Source of the DNA: Streptomyces sp. CC0208
GTDB taxonomy: Bacteria; Actinomycetota; Actinomycetes; Streptomycetales; Streptomycetaceae
Direction of reading: 5' to 3'
Length of the DNA: 64,000 nt
Assembly (NCBI RefSeq): GCF_003443735.1
Contig: NZ_CP031969.1
Location: 7,564,001 to 7,628,000, forward strand
The position numbers and the translations under genes were made by a program. Below the pieces are notes generated by a model. It did not search any database. It was not told the origin of the DNA and worked only from the letters and a program-made list of their open reading frames with translations. This document shows positions 57,934 to 64,000 of the stretch, in pieces; positions within the stretch are counted from its first letter, which is position 1; every line of letters starts with the position of its first letter.

Positions 57934-59338
57934 CTCCCACGGCGCGCTCCGGCTCCGGCTGCGGAGCGATGCGCGCGGTGATCACCAGGGTTCCCTCCTC
58001 GATCTGATAGTCGAGGGGGAGCCCCAGCCCCCGCATCGCGGCGACCATCCCGGTGTTGGACGACTGCGTCACGGCGTACACGCTCGCGCACCCGGCCTCG
58101 GCGGCCAGGGCCACCAGCCGCTCCAGCAGCTCGCCCCCGATGCCGCGGCGCTGCCACGCGTCCTCCACGAGGAGCGCCACCTCGGTCTCGTCCCCGTCCC
58201 ACAGCAGATGCCCGAGCCCGACGATCCGGCCCGAAGCGGACCGCACGGCCAGGGTCTGCCCGAACCGCGGACTGAGCAGATGGTTCAGATAGCGGTCGGC
58301 GTCACCGACCGGCCCGTGGTACCGCAGGCCCAACGTCCGCGCCGAGCACCGCTCGTGCATCGCCACCGCGGCCTCCAGGTCCCCGGTGTCGGCCCGGCGC
58401 ACGGTGATGTCGTGGCCCTCCGGCAGCGTCAGGACGTCCTGGCTGCGCGGCACCCGCGGACCGAGCCGGGCGTCCAGTTCGACCAGCGCCCGGGCGCGGG
58501 CGAACTCCGTCGGCGTGAACGGCAGATACGGCCGCTCCACGGTGATCACGCCGCCTTCGGGCGCCCGCAACCGCATCACGGTGTCCTCCAGGGCTCCTTC
58601 CACGGGCACTCCCTCCGGTCCTCGACCGCCTCCCACCGGAACGGCCGGCAGGGACCGGATCGTGCACCGGCCCAGCAACTGACGTAGTGCGAGCGGCAGT
58701 TCCGCCGCGTCCAGCGCGGTGCGGGTGGCGAGGCCCAGCACCCGGGTCGGGGCGTCCACCAGGTCGTGCGTGTCGGCCCGCTCGATCCAGGTGTCGGTGC
58801 CGCCGGCCCGCGCGACGGCCCGGGTGATCTCGGAGCCCTCCAGCGCGCCGGGGGCACGCAGCAGGAACTCGTCGACGGTGCCCGTGGCCAGCGGGTGGGT
58901 CTGCAGGCTGAGGATGTCGATGCGCTGCTCGGCGAGGACCGTGCACAGGGCGGCCAGCGAGCCCGGTGCGTCCTTCACCGTGGTGCGCATCCGCCACAGC
59001 GTGCTCTCCGCGGCCTCGGGGTCCGTGGTCCCCGACGGCTGGTCGCAGGGCCCGGCCCGCTCGCCCTCGGGCAGCGGCCGGGCGCCGGTATCGCCCGTCG
59101 GGGGCGCGTGGCCGTGGCGCCGTGCCCACCAGGTGTGGAATCCCGCCGTGGCGGCAAGCGCCACCGCCGAGATCACCAGCAGCGCGCTGCCGTCGGGGCC
59201 GTGTCCGATCAGGTTCGCCACGGTGTCGGCCACCGCGACGGCCGTGAACAGGGCGGCGAGTTCGATCACGTCGCGCCGCCAGTGGTGCACGGGGCGACCG
59301 TCTTTCGCACGGGTCACATCAGACATGTCTCGAGTCAT
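57911..59338 (-). CDS. Membrane-linked ACT-GNAT fusion protein
   Basis: A 475-aa protein in three parts. The N-terminal region (about 20-70) contains two hydrophobic segments (IELAALFTAVAVADTVANLI and ALLVISAVALAATAGFHTWW). An ACT domain (about 112-190; TTVKDAPGSLAALCTVLAEQ) follows, and a GNAT acetyltransferase domain (about 315-455) has EDAWQRRGIGGELLERLVAL as its acetyl-CoA P-loop. ACT domains bind amino acids, so acetylation may be amino-acid controlled, as in related mycobacterial and Streptomyces enzymes. The likely start is 59338 or ATG 59326. Confidence 0.8.
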   Translation of the reverse strand: MTRDMSDVTRAKDGRPVHHWRRDVIELAALFTAVAVADTVANLIGHGPDGSALLVISAVALAATAGFHTWWARRHGHAPPTGDTGARPLPEGERAGPCDQPSGTTDPEAAESTLWRMRTTVKDAPGSLAALCTVLAEQRIDILSLQTHPLATGTVDEFLLRAPGALEGSEITRAVARAGGTDTWIERADTHDLVDAPTRVLGLATRTALDAAELPLALRQLLGRCTIRSLPAVPVGGGRGPEGVPVEGALEDTVMRLRAPEGGVITVERPYLPFTPTEFARARALVELDARLGPRVPRSQDVLTLPEGHDITVRRADTGDLEAAVAMHERCSARTLGLRYHGPVGDADRYLNHLLSPRFGQTLAVRSASGRIVGLGHLLWDGDETEVALLVEDAWQRRGIGGELLERLVALAAEAGCASVYAVTQSSNTGMVAAMRGLGLPLDYQIEEGTLVITARIAPQPEPERAVGVTRTEAP

Positions 59339-59438
59339 GCAGCCACTGTGGAGGAACGGTGTTGCGTGATCACGAACGCATTGTGACTGGGCGGTAAAGT
59401 GTGGGTCCGTACGCTTTGTGCCCTTTTCAACCGTTCAT

Positions 59439-59475
59439 GGGGCGCGCACCGGGGGATGACGCCGGTGCGCGCCCC
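59439..59475. terminator. phoD terminator
   Basis: GGGGCGCGCACCGG (59439-59452) and CCGGTGCGCGCCCC (59462-59475) pair perfectly around nine bases, 19 bases downstream of the phoD stop on its strand. Confidence 0.85.
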
Positions 59476-59494
59476 GCTGTAGAGCCTACGGGAG

Positions 59495-61081
59495 TTACTG
59501 GCCCACCCGGCCCGGCTGGAGCACCTGGGTGAACAGCACCGTGCCGTCCTGCTCGCGCAGACGCACCGTCAGCTCGCCGCTGTGGCCGTCGATGTCGACC
59601 TCGCCGAAGAACTGGTAGCCGCCCGCGGGCGAGACGTTCGCGGCGGTCGGCGCCTTCACGAACACCCGCTCCGGACCGAAGGTGCCGTCGAGCGCGCTGG
59701 CCGGGAAGGCACCCGCGTTCAGCGGACCCGACACGAACTCCCAGAACGGCTCGAAGTCGGTGAACGCGGCCCGCGACGGCTGGTAGTGCTGGGCCGAGGT
59801 GTGGTGGACGTCAGCCGTCAGCCACACCGTGCCGGTGATCCGCCGGTGCTTGACGTACCGCAGCAGTTCGGCGATCTGCAGCTCCCGTCCGAGCGAGGCG
59901 CCAGGGTCGCCCTGTGCCACCGCCTCGATGTTCGCCTTGCCCTCCGTGGTGTCGGGCACGACCAGGCCGAGCGGCATGTCGGAGGCGATCACCTTCCACA
60001 CCGCCCGCGAGCGCGACAGCTCCCGCTTGAGCCACTCCAGCTGCTCCCGGCCGAGGATGCCCTGCGGGTCCACGGTCTGGTCGTCGGGCGAGTTGGCGTT
60101 GCGGTACGTCCGCATGTCCAGCACGAACACGTCGAGCAGCGGCCCCTGCCGCAGCACCCGGTACACCCGGCCGTCCCGCGCCCCCGGCCGCAGGGTGGAG
60201 ACCGGGAAGTACTCGCTGAACGCGCGCCGCGCCCGGCCCGCGAGCACGTCGACGCTCTTCTCGGTGTAGCGGGTGTCGGAGTCCAGGATCTTCTGGCCCG
60301 GGTACCAGTTGTTGCGCACCTCGTGGTCGTCCCACTGGATGATCGACGGGACCTGGGCGTTGAAGGCTTTCAGGTGGTGGTCGAGCAGGTTGTAGCGGAA
60401 GTTGCCGCGGAACTCGGCCAGGGTCTCGGCGACCTTGGACTTCTCCTCCGTGGTGATGTTCCGCCAGGTGCTGCCGTCGGGCAGGGCGGCGGTCGCCGAG
60501 ATCGGGCCGTCGGCGTAGATGTTGTCGCCGCTGCACAGGAAGAAGTCCGGGTCCAGCTTGGCCATCGCCTGGTAGATCGTGTAGCCGCCGAAGTCGGGGT
60601 TGATGCCCCAGCCCTGCCCTGCGAGGTCGCCGGACCACAGGAACCGCACCCCGTCACGGCGCTTGTGGGACACCGTGCGGAAGGTGCCGGCGACCGGCTC
60701 GCCGGTGCGGCGCGGATCGTCCGGGTCGGCCAGCAGGACGCGGTAGTGGATCTGCTCGCCCGAGGGCAGTCCGCGCAGCCGGGTCGTCCCCGTGAAGTCG
60801 GTGTCCGCGCCGAGCATCGGGCCGTGCCATCTGCGCGGGTTGCGGAACGACTCGGTCGCGGACGTCTCCACGATCATCCGGGCCGGACGGTCGGAACGCA
60901 CCCACACCAGACCGGAGTCGCAGGTCACGTCTCCCGTCTGCACCCCCCAGCCCGCCCCGGGGCGTCCGGAGAGGGCGAAGGCCGGCGCGCCTGCGGAGAC
61001 CGCGGGAAGCGTGAGGGCCGCCGACGCGGCCAGGGAGCCGCGCAGCACGCTGCGGCGGCCGGGGAACGGACGGTGGGACAT
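59495..61081 (-). CDS. phoD: Alkaline phosphatase D, Tat-exported
   Basis: A 528-aa PhoD-type phosphodiesterase/phosphatase. The Tat signal is GRRSVLRGSLAA with a hydrophobic stretch (about 10-35). The N-terminal Fn3-like PhoD_N domain is followed by the metallophosphatase: LWSGDLAGQ, FLCSGDNIYADG (metal-binding), WDDHEVRNNW (about 236-245) and TADVHHT. It releases phosphate from phosphodiesters or teichoic acid outside the cell. ATG 61081 chosen for the signal. A PHO box lies about 66 bases upstream, so PhoP should induce it at low phosphate. A 14-bp stem terminator follows. Confidence 0.93.
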   Translation of the reverse strand: MSHRPFPGRRSVLRGSLAASAALTLPAVSAGAPAFALSGRPGAGWGVQTGDVTCDSGLVWVRSDRPARMIVETSATESFRNPRRWHGPMLGADTDFTGTTRLRGLPSGEQIHYRVLLADPDDPRRTGEPVAGTFRTVSHKRRDGVRFLWSGDLAGQGWGINPDFGGYTIYQAMAKLDPDFFLCSGDNIYADGPISATAALPDGSTWRNITTEEKSKVAETLAEFRGNFRYNLLDHHLKAFNAQVPSIIQWDDHEVRNNWYPGQKILDSDTRYTEKSVDVLAGRARRAFSEYFPVSTLRPGARDGRVYRVLRQGPLLDVFVLDMRTYRNANSPDDQTVDPQGILGREQLEWLKRELSRSRAVWKVIASDMPLGLVVPDTTEGKANIEAVAQGDPGASLGRELQIAELLRYVKHRRITGTVWLTADVHHTSAQHYQPSRAAFTDFEPFWEFVSGPLNAGAFPASALDGTFGPERVFVKAPTAANVSPAGGYQFFGEVDIDGHSGELTVRLREQDGTVLFTQVLQPGRVGQ

Positions 61082-61146
61082 GAATGCGCCTCCAGGGACG
61101 GGATCCGGCCAGTGTGTGATGCCACACCTACTGGGGCGCCGCAGCG

Positions 61147-61168
61147 CACACGGAAACCGCGGGTGAAC
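61147..61168 (-). promoter_or_regulatory. PHO box of phoD
   Basis: On the minus strand two adjacent 11-base direct-repeat units, GTTCACCCGCG and GTTTCCGTGTG, match the Streptomyces PhoP consensus (GTTCACC plus four bases). They lie 66-87 bases before the phoD start codon. Confidence 0.85.
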
Positions 61169-61214
61169 AACCGGCCGCGGGAACAAGGGAACCCGTGTGC
61201 CCGAACAGCGCGGC

Positions 61215-62669
61215 TCAGCCGCGGGCGGCCTCGGCCATCAGCCGTACGCCCTCCCGGATCCGCGTCGGGGACAGGTGCGCGTATCCGAGGACCAGCCGCA
61301 CACCCCGCTTCTCGTCGGGCTCGGCACGCGCGTGTGCGTAGTCCGTCAGCGGACGGACGGTCACACCCGCCGCGGCGAGGCGCGGGAGGACCTTCTCCTG
61401 GGGGCCGTACCGACGCGGCAGTTCGGCGATGACATGCAGCCCGGCGGCGATCCCGGAGACCTCCGTGCCGGGCAGGTGCTCGTCCAGGGCGAAGACCAGC
61501 GCGTCGCGCCGCTCCCGGTAGGCGCGCTGGCAGCGGCGCAGTTGGCGGTCGTAGTCTCCGCGCTCCACGAAACGGGCGAACAGCGCCTGGTCGATCGTGG
61601 GATGGCCGAGGTCCATGGTCCGCTTGCGCTCGATCACCTCGTCGGCCAGCGTCTGCGGCACGAGCAGCCAGCCGAGCCGCAGTCCGGGGGCGAGGGACTT
61701 GCTGGCCGATCCCGCGTAGGCCACGCGGTCCGGGTCGAGTCCCTGGAGCGCCCCCACGGGAGCCCGGTCGTAGCGGAAGTCGCCGTCGTAGTCGTCCTCC
61801 AGGACGAAGCCGTCGACGGAACGCGCCCAGTCGAGCAGTTCCGCGCGCCGCCGCGCCGAGTAGGCGATACCGGTGGGGAACTGGTGGGAGGGCGTCGCGA
61901 CCACGGCCCGCACGCCCGCGTCGCGCAGACGGCGGACGGAGATCCCGTCCTCGTCCAGCGGCACGGGAACGGTGGTGACACCCGCCGCCGTGTACAGGGC
62001 GTCGTGCTGTGGGCTTCCGGGGTGTTCCACGCCGACCGTCGGCAACCCGCGTGCGTGGAGCGCGAATCCGAGCAGCGTGGTCGCCTGTGCCACGCCGGAG
62101 ACGACCACGATCCGCTCCGGATCGGCGACCACGCCCCTGCGGCGCGTCAGCAGTTCGGCCAGGGCGGCACGCAGCCGGGGCAGTCCGCGCGGGTCGGGAT
62201 AGCCGAGGTCCTGGTGCGGCAGCTCCGACAGCACGCCCCGGTGCGCGGTGGCCCAGGCGGCGCGGGGGAACAACGACAGGTCGGGCGTGCCCGCGACGAA
62301 GTCCGCGCGGGTGCCCGGCGTGCGCGGGGCCAGGTCACGCGCGCGTGGCCGGGCGGCCCGCACGGCTCCGCCGACCCAGGTACCGGCTCCCCGGCCGCTG
62401 CGCAGATAGCCCTCCGCCGTCAGCTGCTCGTACGCCTCGGTGACCAGCCCGCGCGACACACCGAGGTCGGTGGCCAGGTCCCGGCTCGACGGCAGCCGGG
62501 TTCCCGGCACGAGCCGCCCGGACCTGACCGCCTCTCGCAGGGCCGCCTGAAGGGTGCGGCCACGCGTGCGTGCCGGAGCGGAGACGGCGGGCAGCAGCAG
62601 TTCCCAGGCGGCCGACCCGACGGGGTCGTCGGGCGGCCGTCGCTCCGGATTGGTCCCCGATGACGTCAT
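61215..62669 (-). CDS. MocR/PdxR-family regulator (GntR-aminotransferase fusion)
   Basis: A 484-aa fusion: an N-terminal GntR winged helix (about 35-105; LPSSRDLATDLGVSRGLVTEA and GYLRSGRGAGTWV) joined to a fold-type-I aminotransferase-like domain (about 125-480) with PLP lysine in SASKSLAPGLRLG (about 324). MocR proteins regulate PLP, GABA or taurine genes with the aminotransferase part as sensor. The divergent EamA gene is the likely target. TAAGGT eight bases before ATG and no ribosome site suggest a leaderless mRNA. Confidence 0.88.
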   Translation of the reverse strand: MTSSGTNPERRPPDDPVGSAAWELLLPAVSAPARTRGRTLQAALREAVRSGRLVPGTRLPSSRDLATDLGVSRGLVTEAYEQLTAEGYLRSGRGAGTWVGGAVRAARPRARDLAPRTPGTRADFVAGTPDLSLFPRAAWATAHRGVLSELPHQDLGYPDPRGLPRLRAALAELLTRRRGVVADPERIVVVSGVAQATTLLGFALHARGLPTVGVEHPGSPQHDALYTAAGVTTVPVPLDEDGISVRRLRDAGVRAVVATPSHQFPTGIAYSARRRAELLDWARSVDGFVLEDDYDGDFRYDRAPVGALQGLDPDRVAYAGSASKSLAPGLRLGWLLVPQTLADEVIERKRTMDLGHPTIDQALFARFVERGDYDRQLRRCQRAYRERRDALVFALDEHLPGTEVSGIAAGLHVIAELPRRYGPQEKVLPRLAAAGVTVRPLTDYAHARAEPDEKRGVRLVLGYAHLSPTRIREGVRLMAEAARG

Positions 62670-62716
62670 GGCACTGGACCTTAAACCGGGCCGCGGCCCT
62701 TCCTAGCGTCGTCCCC

Positions 62717-63883
62717 ATGAACGCCACCACCACGCGCGGCTCCCTCCTCGCCACGTTCGCCTGCGTCCTCGTCGGAGCGTCCTTCACCGCCAACAGCCTC
62801 CTCGGCGACTACCCGTACGCGGGCGGCCAGTTCCTGCGCTACGGCCTTGCCGCGCTGTTGCTGGTACCCCTGGCCGCGCAGGGCGCCGCGGCCCGGTTGC
62901 GTGCGCTGGAGCCCCGGCAGTGGACACGCCTCGCGCTCCTGGCCGGCGTGGGCATGGTCGGCTTCAACCTCGCCGTCATCGCCGCCGAACGCACCGCGGA
63001 ACCGGCCGTGCCCGGCGTCTTCGTGGGCTGCGCCCCCGTGCTGGTAGCCGTCCTCGTCCCGCTGCTGGAGGGACGCCGGCCCCGACGCCGGGTCCTGCGG
63101 GGCGCGTCGCTGGTGGCCCTCGGCGCCTTCGCCGTGCAGGGCTGGGGGCGTACGGACGGCGTGGGTATCGCCTTTTCGGTGTGCGCGCTGGCCGGTGAGG
63201 TCGGTTTCGCGGTGCTCGCCGTACCGGTGCTCCGGCCCCTGGGCCCACGGCTGCTGTCCGCCACCGTCTGCGCGGTCGCCGCCGTCGAGGCAGCGGTGGC
63301 CGGACTCCTCCTGGACGGCACCGCGTGGCTGCGCCGCCCCGGCGCCGCCGAGGCCGGCGCGCTGCTGTGGCAGGCGGCGGTCGTCACCGTCGTCGGCTTC
63401 GTGTGCTGGTACATGGGCGTGCAGCGGATCGGCGCGGAGCGCGCCACGCTCTTCTCCGGCCTCATCCCGGTCGCGGCCGCCGGTACCGCACCCCTGGTCG
63501 GCACGGGCTCCTACGGCGCGGCCCAGGCGGTGGGCAGCGCCCTGGTCGGCGCCGGAGTCGCCCTCGGATCGGGGGCGTTGAGCCGCGAACGGAGGGTGTC
63601 AGCGGCTGCCGTCGAGGATGACCCGAGCGACCAGAGCCGGGTCGTCGTTCATCGGGCAGTGGCCGCAACCGGGCAGCCGTACGAGCCGGGCCCGGGGAAT
63701 GATCTGCTTGGCCCGCACGCCCTGCCGACGCACGAGGATCATGTCCCTGGTGCCCCAGGCGACCGTGACCGGCAGCCCCGGGACGTCGTCGGCGAACTGG
63801 ACGGCGGTACCGGCCCGGAGCGTCTCGTCGAACCCCGTGGCCTGCGCGAGGGCGAGCGTCTCGGCGACCACGGCCTCGGGTGA
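62717..63883 (+). CDS. EamA-family transporter with C-terminal read-through extension
   Basis: Residues 1 to about 290 form a normal EamA transporter with ten TM helices (VGASFTANSLLGDYPYAGGQ at the start and GLIPVAAAGTAPLVG in the second repeat). After about residue 295 the frame continues for about 90 hydrophilic residues that are exactly antisense to an alpha/beta-hydrolase gene. The natural stop has apparently been lost or shifted. TAGCGT seven bases before ATG indicates leaderless translation. It is divergent from the MocR regulator with 47 bases between. Confidence 0.8.
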   Translation: MNATTTRGSLLATFACVLVGASFTANSLLGDYPYAGGQFLRYGLAALLLVPLAAQGAAARLRALEPRQWTRLALLAGVGMVGFNLAVIAAERTAEPAVPGVFVGCAPVLVAVLVPLLEGRRPRRRVLRGASLVALGAFAVQGWGRTDGVGIAFSVCALAGEVGFAVLAVPVLRPLGPRLLSATVCAVAAVEAAVAGLLLDGTAWLRRPGAAEAGALLWQAAVVTVVGFVCWYMGVQRIGAERATLFSGLIPVAAAGTAPLVGTGSYGAAQAVGSALVGAGVALGSGALSRERRVSAAAVEDDPSDQSRVVVHRAVAATGQPYEPGPGNDLLGPHALPTHEDHVPGAPGDRDRQPRDVVGELDGGTGPERLVEPRGLREGERLGDHGLG

Positions 63884-64000
63884 ACGCCGGCCAGGGCGGG
63901 AGTAGATGGTGCTGGTGAGCATCGTGCGGCCGGCCGCGCTGCGGGCCAGCTGCTCGACCAGCGGCAGCGGCAGCCGCCGGGAGATGTGCCGCATCGCGAG
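63599..64000 (-). CDS. Alpha/beta hydrolase, C-terminal part
   Basis: The gene enters from the right edge and lacks its N-terminal half in the window. The visible 133 residues include a cap-type helix region (LVEQLARSAAGRTMLT), the strand VTVAWGTRDMIL with the usual Asp, and GCGHCPMNDDPALVARVILD holding the catalytic His. The nucleophile elbow lies outside. It could be a hydrolase or dehalogenase-like enzyme. Its 3' end overlaps the end of the EamA frame by 285 bases. Confidence 0.8.
   Translation of the reverse strand, partial: LAMRHISRRLPLPLVEQLARSAAGRTMLTSTIYSRPGRRSPEAVVAETLALAQATGFDETLRAGTAVQFADDVPGLPVTVAWGTRDMILVRRQGVRAKQIIPRARLVRLPGCGHCPMNDDPALVARVILDGSR

Noticed and set aside
1..64000. 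CRISPR arrays, tRNA or rRNA genes, and secondary-metabolite core genes.
   Set aside because: No regularly spaced repeats, no convincing RNA gene and no PKS, NRPS or terpene synthase frames were seen.

Overview
The window is high-GC actinobacterial DNA, almost certainly from a Streptomyces chromosome. The codon usage (strong G/C third positions), many GTG starts, a CebR box upstream of cellulose genes, a divergent third EF-Tu gene (tuf3 type), Tat-exported PhoD with a PHO box, and many regulator/transporter pairs all fit. No rRNA, tRNA or CRISPR array was found.

Layout. 0-3.3 kb: secreted cellulose-active proteins on the minus strand (a truncated CBM2 protein, a CBM2-Cip1-like protein and an expansin-CBM2 protein) under a perfect CebR palindrome, with an IS256-type scrap between them. 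3.4-4.6 kb: an SDR gene with an intact MerR-type operator, whose regulator is destroyed by a small internal inversion and fused to an integrase relic. 4.6-5.8 kb: a HipA-like kinase/DUF3037 pair. 5.9-16.4 kb: mostly housekeeping genes (two FabG-like reductases, a peptide-type binding protein, Ung, a TPR-like protein, a lipoprotein, a DinB protein, a Gfo/Idh oxidoreductase, Lnt, a SnoaL-like protein, an FAD monooxygenase and a 59-aa protein).

16.5-24.2 kb is read here as a decayed integrative element inserted in the 3' end of uppP. A 44-bp perfect direct repeat of the uppP end flanks it, an integrase relic lies just inside the left repeat, and the interior holds relics of IS5 (two), IS110 and IS1182 elements plus an Xis-like HTH. 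Intact cargo is a VOC protein, a DinB protein, an erythromycin-esterase-like secreted enzyme and a LysR/EamA pair.

24-44 kb: UppP, an HxlR regulator with a thiolase, a TVP38 protein, EF-Tu3, a spermidine-synthase-like protein whose 3' end is tandemly duplicated, an MFS exporter, a hotdog thioesterase, GalU, a sigma-like/zinc-finger/TM/ricin-lectin fusion, DedA, gamma-carbonic anhydrase, a hexapeptide acyltransferase, EamA with XRE-cupin, YbaK, a CDF exporter with ArsR, PobA and an APC permease. 44.9-45.7 kb is a G-rich degenerate repeat region. 45.7-64 kb: PPK2, a CysRS/MshC-like protein, SixA, YigZ, SbcCD, two Lrp regulators paired with a rhodanese and a Cys/Met-metabolism PLP enzyme, an orphan Imm21-like protein, a DUF885 peptidase, an ACT-GNAT fusion, PhoD, a MocR regulator with an EamA exporter, and a truncated alpha/beta hydrolase.

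Two regulatory themes recur. First, Ung, SbcCD, the TPR-like protein and the 59-aa protein share a promoter pattern (TGTC[A/G]G, 10 bases, TAnnnT) like the LexA-independent DNA-damage promoter of actinobacterial recA. Second, many genes have a TAnnnT hexamer 6-8 bases before the start codon and no Shine-Dalgarno, implying leaderless mRNAs.
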